This document shows positions 25,586 through 37,133 of a DNA stretch of 64,000 bases, one piece after another; positions within the stretch are counted from its first letter, which is position 1; every line of letters starts with the position of its first letter. A model generated the notes under the pieces. The model searched no databases. It had not been told where the DNA came from and saw only the letters and a program-made list of their open reading frames with translations. Location: NCBI GenBank assembly GCA_002104945.1, contig MCFH01000033.1, forward strand, positions 62,001 through 126,000, in the 5' to 3' direction. Source of the DNA: Piromyces finnis (lineage: Eukaryota > Neocallimastigomycota > Neocallimastigomycetes > Neocallimastigales > Neocallimastigaceae). The position numbers and the translations under genes are program-made.

Positions 25586-27031
25586 ACCGCTAAATTTTCT
25601 TTTTCCAATAGTTAAAATAATCATCTTTACAAAAGACAATTATATTCATTCAACATTTATTGTAAATATAAATTTAAAATCAAATCTATATATTATACAA
25701 ATAGTATTAAACAGGGTATATAGAAACATTATATTATTTATTTATAGAATGTAGAATAAGAGTATTATAAATACTATCAAATAATTAAAACTTTCTTATT
25801 ATAATTATAAAAAAAAAAGACATAATCACTATTTTTTTATTATATTACTTTAACAATCAAATTTTCTCATATATATATAATGCCTTTCTTTCTTTCCCAG
25901 TATATATATATATATTCATTATTTGTGTTTATTTTTACTTATTCATATACGTATTGAATATTAATAAAAATTCAACACTATTAAAAAAAAAAATTAAACT
26001 TTAAAAGGTTTAATTTTAAATAAAAATTTAAATATCAAATATCAATATTATATTTTCATTCTATCCTTTATAAAGGTTCCGTTATATTATTTATTATTGT
26101 TAAAGAAAAAAATTGGATTTTACATAATTACTTTATATCATTCTATCTTTTTTTTTTTTTTTTCTAATTCTATTTCTTAAAAGTAAAAAATCTTATAAAT
26201 ACTTAACTTTTATTTTTTATTTTTTAATTATCTGTTTAATTATTGATTAAATAATAATTTAAAATTTTTTTTTTTAATATTGAAAAAGTAATGAACAAAA
26301 CTTGAAATAATTTTTTAGAATATACTATTCTTTTTAAAATACCTTTTTATATATAAATTAGTATCATTTAGGATAACATAATAAAATGATAAAAAAAATA
26401 AAATAATAGAATAATCTATTTAAAAAAAAAAAAAGGTAGATTCTATAAAGTCTTAATAAATTTGATTATTTATTTTTTTGAAAGAATTAATTTTAATTTT
26501 AATTTTAATTAGCATCATTAATTTTATTTTTATTTTTTTATTATTATTATAGTTTGTTATTCTTTTTTTATTTTACTTTTTTCTTTTTCTTCTTCTTCTT
26601 TAGACTAGCACTACGACAAGTTACGCTCTCTCAATTAGAAAAATGTTGGTTATAGAATAAAAAAAAAAACTATTGATATCTCCCACAAAACTTTGTCCTA
26701 GAAAAGATTTATTTATATTAATTATTAAACTTTAATTTAGAAACTTCATTAAAAAATATATTTTTTAACCTTTTTTTTTTCACTTTTGTGTAACAGGATT
26801 TTCTTACTCTACGAATAAATAACTTTATTTATTGTAATTTTTATTCTCCAAATGTTTCAGATTATATCTTTTTTTAATTAAAAATAAAAAAATATATAGA
26901 TATATATAAAAAGAAAGATTTTCTAATATTTTTTTTAATTTCCAAAAAAAAAAAAAAAATTAAACTAAATAAAATAAATAAATAAATAATTAATTAAATA
27001 ATTAAATAAAAATATAAATAAATTTTAAAAA
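25586..27031. other. Intergenic, A+T-rich
   Basis: No gene is recognised. A short G+C-richer patch at about 26,603-26,650 sits 0.4 kb upstream of the next Cys-rich gene. It has no coding or tRNA pattern. Confidence 0.6.
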
Positions 27032-27736
27032 ATGAGATTCACTAATTTAATCACTTTGTTTGCTGCTGCTACTACTACAGTTTTCTCTTACAATATCAAG
27101 AGACAAAATATGCCATCCATGCCACAAAATATGCCACAAGGTCCAGAAGATGTGGCATCTTTATTAGAAAACAATAACATGTCATCTTATAATGATATCA
27201 TGCAAAACATGTCACAAAATAGGGGAAGTGGTAATAGTAATAATATTAATGGATGTCAATCAATTATGGAAGATATGTTTATTATTCAAACAAAACTTTT
27301 TAATAAATCAGATCTTGGAGTATGTAAAGAAACTGAAACTATTCAAAAACTTCTCAATAATGATTACAGTTCCTGTACACCAATGGGAAAAATGCTGGTT
27401 TCAGATATAAGAAAAATAAGTTTAAAATGTAGTATGGATGAAAATAATAATTATTGTCCAATTGCAAAAGCAATTCAAAAAGAAAACGATATAACTGATG
27501 ATTTAATTAAAGCTACCTGTAGTGAAAAACAGTGTTTAGATAATACTATTGAAATATTCGAGAAATTAGATAATATTTATTCCTCAATTAATGTAAATAA
27601 TAAAGAAAGTTCTGATATTAAAAAATACATTCCTATTTTAAAGGGAAACCAATGTCGAATTTATTCTGGTGCTTCCCATATTAAGGTTGGAGGTGCTTTA
27701 TTACTTACATTAGCTTTAGTTTTAAGTTATTTTTAA
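27032..27736 (+). CDS. Cys-rich, probably GPI-anchored secreted protein (family member 2)
   Basis: Single exon of 234 residues. The signal peptide ends near VFS. YNIKR follows, a possible kexin site, then a Met/Pro/Gln/Asn-rich low-complexity segment to about residue 70. The conserved core keeps LKCSMDENNNYCPIA and the CSEKQCLDN segment but is divergent in the first half (CQSIMEDM, VCKETE). The hydrophobic C-terminus (GGALLLTLALVLSYF) has no tail and fits a GPI signal. It lies on the same strand as members 1, 3 and 4. Function unknown. Confidence 0.8.
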   Translation: MRFTNLITLFAAATTTVFSYNIKRQNMPSMPQNMPQGPEDVASLLENNNMSSYNDIMQNMSQNRGSGNSNNINGCQSIMEDMFIIQTKLFNKSDLGVCKETETIQKLLNNDYSSCTPMGKMLVSDIRKISLKCSMDENNNYCPIAKAIQKENDITDDLIKATCSEKQCLDNTIEIFEKLDNIYSSINVNNKESSDIKKYIPILKGNQCRIYSGASHIKVGGALLLTLALVLSYF

Positions 27737-28343
27737 ATAATTTTAAATAATTTAAACATGACAAGTGATAAATAATAAAATCTATTAAAAAAAATACATA
27801 ATTATGTTTTATGTAATTAATAAGATTAGTGAATTATCATAAATGTAAATAAAATTATAGAAATAAATAATCAATATTTAAATTAAAAAATAATAAATAA
27901 TAACTTTTTAAAAAAAAATTGTCATAATAATAACCTTATTAACTAATATAAAATTAGATTTTATATTAAATTTTTTAAGTTTTTCATATATATTACTCCT
28001 CTATATTATTCATTTGATGAAGAAACAGTAGTTTAATACAAAAAAAGAAAGAGGTATAATAAAGTAATCATTAAAAAAAAAAAACTTTAAAAATACAATA
28101 ATATTGTAGTAAGTTATACCATCCTGTTTATTACATACACATAATGCATTATTTGATATTAAAAATTTTCATATAAAAGTTAATTTAAAATCAAGATTAT
28201 TAGCCACTACTTTATATTTCATAAAAAATTTTATTGGGATAAAAATAAATATTTTGTTTAAAAAAAAAAAAAAAAGTACGATTGAATAATAAAATAATAA
28301 ATATTCATTTTTCATTTCTATTAAAAAGAAATACTTATTCACC
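27737..28343. other. Intergenic, A+T-rich
   Basis: Nothing recognised beyond A/T runs. Confidence 0.65.
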
Positions 28344-28790
28344 ATGGGAATGGAATATAAAGAAATTGATATTAATGACAATATAAAGAAATATGAATTT
28401 AGAACTAGTGAATACTTTAGAAATAAAATTCCAAATAAATACTATATTAATTCTGAAGATGAATTAAATGATTTTTTTGACTTATTTTCAAATAAAATAA
28501 GTATTAAAAAAGAAGATCTAAAGGACAATTCAATTTTTATTCAAATTGAAACTGTTGGCTCTGGAAGTATAAAAATAAAACTCACATCTGTTACATTTGA
28601 GAATAATAATATTAATTTTAATATTGAAATCAAGAGACCTCCAATGGGAACATGTGATATGGCTAGTTGGTACTTGGTTGCTATAATTCCAAATCATCAA
28701 CTAAATAATATAAATATGAATGGCTGGTATAAACCATCTGAAATAAAAAAAAAAAATAAACCAATAAAGAAATTAAATTCTATTAAATAA
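28344..28790 (+). CDS. Small protein, possible PrcB_C-like domain
   Basis: Single exon of 148 residues with no signal peptide or membrane helix. The start ATG at 28344 is followed by a second in-frame ATG at 28350. The region around residues 70-115 has SIFIQIETVGSGSIKIKL, then SVTFENNNINFNIEIKRPP and a WYLVAIIPN strand. That order resembles the bacterial PrcB C-terminal domain (Gly-Tyr/Ser-x-Ile, a charged turn, beta strand, Pro-rich turn, final strand), but the match is by eye only. The C-terminus is Lys/Asn-rich. It interrupts the Cys-rich family cluster and is unrelated to it. Codon use and complexity support a real gene. The function is not established. Confidence 0.6.
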   Translation: MGMEYKEIDINDNIKKYEFRTSEYFRNKIPNKYYINSEDELNDFFDLFSNKISIKKEDLKDNSIFIQIETVGSGSIKIKLTSVTFENNNINFNIEIKRPPMGTCDMASWYLVAIIPNHQLNNINMNGWYKPSEIKKKNKPIKKLNSIK

Positions 28791-29759
28791 ATAATTTTAA
28801 AAGTACCTGACGAAAGAAGAAATACTGTGTAAATATTACAATATTATCTATAATGTAATTTATTGTATGTACAATATAAAATGTATTAGGCAATAATCAT
28901 GATTAGGATTGAATAATTTTATACATTATTTATTTAAAATTTTTGTACAAGATGAAATTAATGTAGTACAATAATATTTACAATGATAATACAATGTTCT
29001 TATTTTATTATTTATATAATAAGATTATTGATTATAATTTTAAGCTACAAAAAATAAAAAAAGGTAATCCATTTTAAATTTAAAAACTAAATACGATTAC
29101 TAATAAAATAATAAGAAAAAAGAAGAAAGAGAAATAATGTAAAAATTGAGCCTTTCTTTATTTCTAAAAATATATTTTTTTTTCAATTTTGTAAATTTAT
29201 TTTATATTTAATTTTGTTTTTTAAAAAAAATTCTTTTTATATTTAATAAGGTTTGAATTTAATTATTTGTCGTATTTTTTAATTTATTTTAATATAAATT
29301 AATTTATTTTTGAAAAAGTGACAATTAGTTTTTTGTTAAAAAAAATTTTTTTTTTAAATTTTATTAAATATTACATTATTTAATTTAAATAATATATTTT
29401 GTGTACAATGATATCATTTTATATATTAATTTTTTAAAAAAAAAAAACTTTCAAAAAATCATGAAAATGCGGTAGAAATTTTAGTAAATAAAAGAGTTTT
29501 TTTTTTTATTTTATTTTACTCTTTTTTTTTTAATAATAATAAATAAAAGGTTTCTTTTTTAAAATAGAAATATAAATAATATTATAGACGATAAAAAAGT
29601 GGGAAGAAATATTCAAAATAATAATTATAAAAAGAAAAAAAATAAAATATTTTAAATATATATCTTGTTGAATTTTTAAAAATAAAATTATAATAATTTA
29701 ATATCATATAAATATTAAATTTTTTTTTAGAGTACTAAGCATTTTAGAAGAATTGTAAA
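28791..29759. other. Intergenic, A+T-rich
   Basis: Nothing recognised beyond A/T runs. Confidence 0.65.
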
Positions 29760-30647
29760 ATGAAATTTACAAAAGGGTTATTAACTTTATTTGTTATCTC
29801 AAGTAGCTTTGCTTTCAACATTCCTATCTCAAAAAGAGATGAAATCGACGATGCACTAGCACAATATGATAAAATGACTAATTCTAATGGACAAATAAAT
29901 TCATCGAATAGTCAAACCAATGTAAATAATTTTAATCAAGGACAGATTAATTCAAATACAAATAATATTAATCAAGGACAGGTTAATTCAAATACAAATA
30001 ATATTAATCAAGGTCAAGTTAATTCAAATATAAATAATAATGTAAATAGTCAAAATACTAATGGAAATATAAATAACATTAATATTAGTAATGAATGTCA
30101 AAATGTTATTAATGAATATAGAAGTTGTTTCCAAAGTCTTAGAAAGGATAACTATGATAAAGTATGTGATTTATACAATTCAGACCTTTGTCAAAACCTT
30201 ATTAAAAAAAAGATAAATGAAAATGAACCATGTAAAAATATGAATGATAGTACAGGATTTCAAAATATGGTAGATATCAGTATCATAGGAATGAATTTAA
30301 GCTGTGGTAAAATTGATAAAGATGGCGATTATTGTCCTATTGCTAAATATGGTAAATCCACAAAAGATGCAGAACTTACCGATGCTATTATCAATGAAAC
30401 TTGTAAATACAAAGTATGTCGTGACAAAGCCATCGAATTCTTTACCCAATACAAAATAATTAATGAAGAATTATCAAAAAAATCAAATTTTGTTAAAAGA
30501 AAAACTATTGATATGGAAAGAATAGATTCAGCAATATTATTATTAAATAATAATCAATGTGCTGCACAAGCAAATAGTGCAAACTCTTTAAATATAAAAA
30601 ATCCATTACTCTTTTCTTTTGGTTTATTTTTACTTTTATTTTTATAA
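29760..30647 (+). CDS. Cys-rich, probably GPI-anchored secreted protein with Asn/Gln repeats (family member 3)
   Basis: Single exon of 295 residues. The signal peptide ends near FAF. ISKR follows, a possible kexin site. Residues of about 45-105 are an Asn/Gln/Ser-rich region with a 12-residue unit (NQGQVNSNTNNI) repeated three times, absent from the other members. The family core follows: CQNVINEYRSC, KVCDLYNSDLCQNL, LSCGKIDKDGDYCPIA, NETCKYKVCRDKA. The hydrophobic C-terminus (LLFSFGLFLLLFL) fits a GPI signal. The repeat probably extends the protein as a flexible spacer. Function unknown. Confidence 0.82.
   Translation: MKFTKGLLTLFVISSSFAFNIPISKRDEIDDALAQYDKMTNSNGQINSSNSQTNVNNFNQGQINSNTNNINQGQVNSNTNNINQGQVNSNINNNVNSQNTNGNINNINISNECQNVINEYRSCFQSLRKDNYDKVCDLYNSDLCQNLIKKKINENEPCKNMNDSTGFQNMVDISIIGMNLSCGKIDKDGDYCPIAKYGKSTKDAELTDAIINETCKYKVCRDKAIEFFTQYKIINEELSKKSNFVKRKTIDMERIDSAILLLNNNQCAAQANSANSLNIKNPLLFSFGLFLLLFL
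29935..30040 (+). repeat. 36-bp in-frame tandem repeat (about three copies)
   Basis: Nearly identical 36-bp units encode NQGQ(I/V)NSNTNNI in the third family member. A short unit of high identity suggests recent slippage expansion. Confidence 0.85.
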
Positions 30648-31615
30648 TGTTCTAAATATATAGATATACAATAAAATATGAACTATTGAAAAATAGTTAT
30701 TAATATATATAAATGTAATAGAGCAGGTATACAATTGAATAAAATGTATAAAAAGTGTTTTTTATTGTATTTTATTTATTATAAAAAATGTAAAATGAAA
30801 TATAATGTAATAATAATAATTAATCCATATGTTATATTATAAGAAAATAGAATAAGGGATTATACTATTTATTGATGTAATTGTTAATAATAAAAAAAAA
30901 TCACCGTTTAAAATAAATTAAAATCTATTATTAAATTGATAACCCTACTTATATTAATTTTCTTTTATAGATTACCGTTATCATACATTAGTAAGGAATT
31001 TAAAAAGTATATATATATAAATTAAAAGATATTAATTAATTGATATTGTAATTTAAAAAAAAAACAGTTCTATTTTAAAAAAAAAAAAAAAAAGAAAAAA
31101 AAAAAAAGACTTTTAACCCAAAATATTCATTTATACTGATATTTTCAATATAAATATAGCTGCTTATTTTCTTCTTTTAACTATTTAATTTGAATAGAAT
31201 TTTAATAAAACATCACACAATATTAATGATTATTAAACTTTAATAATTATTATTTTTATTATCACCATAAGAATAATTATAAAAAAATAATAGAATTAAA
31301 ATATATTGTTTTATTGATTTTATATATATTAAATAAATTATGTATTGATCCATTCATTTTCCATATATACCCATTTTAATATATAAAAAATTATACATTA
31401 AATTATTAAATGTTGTGTATTTTATATTAAATTAAATTGTACTACATAATAACATTAATAAAAAAAAAAACGGCAATAATTTTAATATATATAAAGAAGT
31501 TTTTCTTTAAAATAAAAATAAACAAGAAAACCTTTTATAAATAAAATAATTTTTTAAAATTTTTATACTCTACTGAATAATTGCAATTTGTATTATACCT
31601 ATATACAATTTTAAA
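30648..31615. other. Intergenic, A+T-rich
   Basis: Nothing recognised beyond A/T runs. Confidence 0.65.
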
Positions 31616-32290
31616 ATGAGATTTTCAAAAGCATTAATATCTATATTCGTTGCTATTTCAACTTTATCATGTAATGTTGAAGGTAGAATGGTTAAAAGAG
31701 CCAATAGTTGTTTAAAAAATCACAATGAATGTATCAACTTTCAAAAAATATCAAAGGATAACATTGAAGAATATTGTAAAAATTTTAATACTGAAAAATG
31801 TCAAAGTTTATATAATCAAGGATTAAATGCTGTTCCTGAATGTTCAAACATTTCAAATGAATTTAAAGACCAAATAAAACTTAAATTCGATGTTATAAAT
31901 TACACTTTTAAATTATTATGTGCAAAAGATGAAAATGGAAATTTCTGTCCAATAAGTAAAAATTATATTGAAAATGGTAACACTGGATTTGAAAATAGTG
32001 GATTTGATAAATACTTAAATGAAACTTGTAAATCAAAGAAATGTATTAATTCAGCTATTGACGCTTTTACTTTATTGGAAAATAGTAATCTTGCTGATCG
32101 TATGCCAAATAAAAATAATAAAAGAGAAATGGTTGAAGGTGTTGATGCTATTAGTTCTATTGTAAAAACTTTAAAATCTGAGGGTTGTTCTGCTCAAGCC
32201 ATGGTGCAACAATCTGATGCTACTACTCTCTCAATTACTAATACTCTTCTTTTTACTTTTGGTTTATTACTTTTATGGTTAAATAATTAA
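31616..32290 (+). CDS. Cys-rich, probably GPI-anchored secreted protein (family member 4)
   Basis: Single exon of 224 residues. The signal peptide ends near NVEG. MVKR follows, a possible kexin site. The core is closest to member 1: EYCKNFNTEKCQSLYNQG against DFCMTFNTENCQTFYKQG, then PECSNIS, LLCAKDENGNFCPIS and NETCKSKKCINSA. The hydrophobic C-terminus (LLFTFGLLLLWLNN) fits a GPI signal. It shares position and strand with the rest of the cluster. Function unknown. Confidence 0.82.
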   Translation: MRFSKALISIFVAISTLSCNVEGRMVKRANSCLKNHNECINFQKISKDNIEEYCKNFNTEKCQSLYNQGLNAVPECSNISNEFKDQIKLKFDVINYTFKLLCAKDENGNFCPISKNYIENGNTGFENSGFDKYLNETCKSKKCINSAIDAFTLLENSNLADRMPNKNNKREMVEGVDAISSIVKTLKSEGCSAQAMVQQSDATTLSITNTLLFTFGLLLLWLNN

Positions 32291-34307
32291 ATTTTTCTGT
32301 TATAAGTTTTTTTTTTTTTTTTGTAAATATATAAATCGTTTTAAAAAAAAAATAGAATTATTTATTATTTATTATTAATAGAAGTTTATTTAATATGTAT
32401 AAATAATAATAGAAATAATAAATAAATAAAATAAAATAAAAATATATAGGAATAGCATATAAATTATGAAGTGTTTTGTTTTTTTAATTGTTATTTTTAC
32501 TTGTCAATATAAAATTTATTTAAAATTGACTTTTTTTTTTTTATTATTTAAAATTGTATTCTTTTTAAATCATAAATATATGTATTAAAAAGATGCAATG
32601 ATAATAATTGTTACACGATAGCTTATAAGTAGGTGATTCTTTTTTTTTATAGCTTTTTATTGTCGTTAACTCAAATTGAAATGATAGGGAATTTTGTATT
32701 AAGAATTATACTTGATGTCATCAATAAATTCTTTAAATATAAATCTTTTAGCAAAAAATACTGAAATAAATAATACCTCTACTAAGAATAACGTTGAAAC
32801 TTTTTTATAAACAATAAAAAGATAAAATAATTGAAAAATGACATAATAAAAAAGGGGGTATCTTATTATAATAATATTTATTATAATAATATTATTTACT
32901 TATATTGATGGATATTCAATATTCAATACTATAATCAGCAACTAAACAAAAGTCTAAAAACGTTAACAATTTATTATTTTTATTTTCAAAAAATTTAGAA
33001 TAAGTCCATTTTATCACTTGATCCTAAGATTTCTTAGTTGTTAATTCGTCAAAAATAATACAATAACCTACTAGTAAATTTTTTAGATTTAATATTATCA
33101 TATCCTATTTATTATTTATTTCTAAACAAAAATTATCTTGAATACATATATTACTAGTAACTATTATTAGATAGCCTTTTTCATCATAGTCCTTATTTTT
33201 ATATTCATAATATTTTCCTATAATCAGCATTAATCTTATATTATTTATACTATTTAATTCTTTTTTATTATATATATATATAAATAGTGTGTGTATGAAT
33301 AACTATATTGCCTTTATGACTTAAAATAATGAATTGTAATAAGAGTAGAAATTATATATGTTATTACTTATAATAGATGCATTTAAAATTGTAAATTTTG
33401 TAACTATGCCATTAAAAATTCCCTTTTTTTCTTGAAAAAACTTTATCCTGTATATGAATAATAATTGTTTTTAATAAATACTCAATTAAAAACAACCATC
33501 TTACATATTATTTAATTTAATTTCCACTATACCATCATATACCTATTATGTATAAGTTAAGTATTTAAATTTAAGATTTTGAATTAAAGAATTTTAACTT
33601 ATACCTAAATCTTAAATTTAAATATCTAATTTTTTAAACTATTCTTTAATGGGTAAAGCTTGAATTTCCACTCATTATATTTTATTGTGTATCATAAAAT
33701 GCACTATCATGAATAGGAATATTTATATGTAAATATTTATGTATAATGTAATTATAACATTTACTAAATACAAAAAATATATTTATATATAATGTTGTTG
33801 TTGCTGTTTTTAATAATATTTTTTCAGTATTTTATATAGAGATAATAGTATGATAAAGAGAACATGTAATAAAAAACCAACAGAATGCTTTTTATTCAAA
33901 AATAAAAATGTAATATGATTCAAAAAAAAAAAAAAAAAAGAATATAAAATAGAAATTATACTCAAATATGAATATATAAAATATACCTTTATTTGAAAAA
34001 ATATTCAATTATACAATTATTATACTCTAATAACAATGATTTTTCTTATTTTAATTAAATTTACTATATTACATTATTACTCATTTTTCTCGTTTGCATT
34101 TGTACATATTATTATATATATCACAAGTATTAAATTTTAATAAAAAGGTCTGCCATCTTTGAAAAATATATAATTTTACGGAAAAAAAAAAAATTTGAAA
34201 TTTATTGTTACACACCGATTTATAAAAAAAAATATTGTATAAATATAAATTAGTTATATAACGGAATATTATGAAACATTATTCTATTATAATTAATAAT
34301 AACTTGT

Positions 34308-34472
34308 AATTATTTTCCTATAAAAATTCTTTTAAAGTAAGATATATAGTTTTAAAGTTTATTATCTAACGAATTGATTTTTTCCATTATTATATTTAAA
34401 AAGTTTTTTAATTAATATTTTAGTGTCCCCCTTGAAAAAAATTCCTATTATTCCATAGTTTAGTTTTTATTT
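34308..34472. repeat. Left copy of a degenerate direct repeat flanking the hexamer array
   Basis: The best-conserved block, TTTTAGTGTCCCCCTTGAAA then TTCCTATTA and TTCCATAGTT, recurs at 34,930-34,987. Weaker matches (TAATTATTTTCC, AACGAATT, TTTTTCCATTATTATA) occur in the same order further 5'. Confidence 0.75.
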
Positions 34473-34476
34473 GAAG

Positions 34477-34788
34477 TATTAGTATTAGGTATTAGTATTA
34501 GTATTAGTATTAGTATTAGTATTAGTATTAGTATTAGTATTAGTATTAGTATTAGTATTAGTATTAGTATTAGTATTAGTATTAGTATTAGTATTAGTAT
34601 TAGTATTAGTATTAGTATTAGTATTAGTATTAGTATTAGTATTAGTATTAGTATTAGTATTAGTATTAGTATTAGTATTAGTATTAGTATTAGTATTAGT
34701 ATTAGTATTAGTATTAGTATTAGTATTAGTATTAGTATTAGTATTAGTATTAGTATTAGTATTAGTATTAGTATTAGTATTAGTATTA
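34477..34788. repeat. (TATTAG)n hexanucleotide tandem array
   Basis: There are about 52 units in total. An uninterrupted run of about 50 perfect units lies at 34,490-34,788, with one extra G after the first two units. It has no spacers, so it is not a CRISPR. The unit resembles, but is not, the TTAGGG telomere repeat. Confidence 0.95.
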
Positions 34789-34817
34789 TATTTATTGTTT
34801 GTTGTGTTTATTATTTA

Positions 34818-34987
34818 ATAATTATTTTCCTTAAAATATCATTTTTATAATAAAGATTCATAGTTTTATTCTATAACGAATTAATTTTTTTCCATTATTA
34901 TAATTATTATTGAGGTTTTTTAACTAATATTTTAGTGTCCCCCTTGAAAAAATTCCTATTAAAATTCCATAGTTCAGTTTTTATTTT
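34818..34987. repeat. Right copy of the degenerate direct repeat flanking the hexamer array
   Basis: It matches the left copy in order and orientation: AATTATTTTCC, ATAACGAATT, TTTTTCCATTATTATA, TTTTAGTGTCCCCCTTGAAA, TTCCATAGTT. Confidence 0.75.
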
Positions 34988-35832
34988 ATATTCTTTATTC
35001 TTATTACTTTTATTATTTAACCTAAAACATTCATTAAATATTAATTACTTTTTCAATTTATTTAATATTTATTTTTAGTATTAAAATTTAACCAGAATAA
35101 ATATTTCATATGAAATTTTAAAATAATAATGAATAATATAAAATAAATTTGTAAAGCATAATAAAATAAATGATATTTTATTCTAAAACATTAAATATTT
35201 AAATAGAATTATTATAATTAAAATAAATCTAAAAAAAAATTATTTATATTAAAATTTTATAAATAGGATATTTTAATATTAATTTTCGAATTTATTTAAT
35301 ATAATAAATATAAATTAAATTAAAATATTGTCTTTATTTTAGGAAAATTTTTTATTATTCAGGTAATTATATTGGTTAAAATTTATTAATTGAATTTATT
35401 TATATTAATAAAATTATTTTTATGAAAAAAATTATAAATAATAAACTTTTTTATTAGTATTAAAACTATAATAAATATAAAATCTCAAGGTTATATATTT
35501 ATTCTTTTTTTTTTTTTTAATCTTTTAAATTGACCGTATTCAATGATAATGATGGGAAATTTTTTATATAATTAATTAGAACAATACAATATATATAATA
35601 TTATTTATAAATATTAAAATGCATTGCACAAATAACTCCCATTTAATAATAATAAATAAAGTTAATTATTTTTTAATTAGTTTAATTTATTTTTTATGAG
35701 CATAATAACAATGAAAAAAATATATAAATACATCACATTTCCACTTTTTATAAATTATTGTACTATAACAAATAATTTCGTTGTATTAATAAAAAGAAGT
35801 AAATTCATAATTCAAATTAAAAATACAATTAA

Positions 35833-37133
35833 ATGAAATCTTTTATAATTTTAGCTTCATTTATTACTTCAGTTTTTGCTCAAAACTGTAGTTTACCATT
35901 CGGTCAATGTGGAGGGTAGGTTCAATAAAAATAAAAAATGAGTAAAAAAAAAATATAAAGTATTATTGTATTTTTATTGTATTAATACATTTATTTTTTT
36001 TTATCACCATTATTATTAGTTCAAATTGGAATGGTGTAAAATGCTGTACTTCAGGTTTTACCTGTAAAGAAATGAATGTATGGTATCATCAATGTGTTCC
36101 ATCAAATGAAGTTGTCCCAAATTCAAATCCTGTAGTAAGCAATGTTGTACCAAGCAATGCTCCAGCTAAAAGTATTCCAACTACAAATGCACCAATTATT
36201 AATAATCCAGCACCTCAAAATGTGAATTACGTAGCTTCTAATGCTAGTTCATCATCAGCTCTTATAGGTTATGCTTCTATGAATGGTGGTACTAAAGGTG
36301 GTCAAGGTGGTCAAACTACTACAGTTTCCAATCAATCTCAATTAGTAGCTGCTCTTAAGGGTAACAATGCAAAGATTATTAAGGTTAATGGAATAATTCA
36401 ACTTACTTCTGATGTTACCGTTAACTCCAACACTTCTATCATTGGAGCCAACAAGAATTCAGGTTTCACAGGTGCCGGTTTAAAGTTTAAGAATGCAAGC
36501 AATATTATTATTCAAAACCTTAAGTTTAGTTACTGTTTAGGTTCCAATAAGGACTGTATTAATGCTCAAAAGTCTACAAATGTTTGGATTGATCATTGTG
36601 AATTCTTTAATGACCGTAATCACGGAAAAGATTATTATGATGGTTTAGTTGATTTCACTCATGCTTGTGATTACATCACTATATCTTGGAACTTCATTCA
36701 TGACCATTACAAGGCCTCCTTAATCGGCCACAGTGATAGCAACAGTGGTGAAGATACTGGAAAATTACATATAACCTATCATCACAATTACTTTAAGAAT
36801 GTTGGTTCCCGTCTTCCATCTCTTCGTTTCGGTACTGCACATGTCTTTAATAATGTTTATGAAAATATCGAAAATTCATCAGTTAATATTCGTATGGGAG
36901 CTCAAGCTCTAGTAGAAAGTAATGTCTTCAGAAATGCTAATAAACCAATTTCTACTAATCTTGATTCTTCTCAAGAAGGTTTTGTTGTTCAACGTAATAA
37001 CGATTTCGGTAACACAGCAAATACTAACTCTATTACTAAAATCGGTAACCTTAACACTGTTCCATACGCATACACCAATGATAATGTAAATAGTGTTTAT
37101 AACCTCGTTACCAGAGGTGCTGGTCCAAATTAA
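35833..37133 (+). CDS. Pectate lyase, PL1 family, with N-terminal CBM1
   Basis: Two exons (35833-35915, 36020-37133) join in phase to 398 residues. A 16-residue signal peptide (ends VFA) is followed by a CBM1 (QCGG, CCTSGFTC, WYHQC), split by the intron at its Gly-Gly. After a Pro/Asn/Ser/Val linker comes the PL1 beta-helix from about residue 140. Its signatures are VWIDHCEF, VDFTHACDYITISWN (D239 and D245 in the calcium-site region), DHYKASLIGHSDSN, ITYHHNYF and RLPSLRFG (R292, the expected catalytic-region Arg). PL1 enzymes cleave de-esterified pectin by beta-elimination. The CBM1 would hold the enzyme on cellulose in the plant wall. There is no dockerin, so it should be a free secreted enzyme. 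The family call is firm; exact substrate is inferred. Confidence 0.93.

Larger units (their letters stand above)
32291..35832. other. Long gene-poor interval holding a hexanucleotide array
   Basis: No ORF with family signal is found on either strand over 3.5 kb. The notable content is the (TATTAG)n array at 34,477-34,788 between two degenerate direct repeats. The 3' end holds the promoter of the pectate lyase gene. Confidence 0.6.

Noticed and set aside
34477..34788. CRISPR array or interstitial telomere
   Set aside because: The units are 6 bp with no spacers, and the unit TATTAG is not the TTAGGG telomere repeat. It is a simple tandem array.
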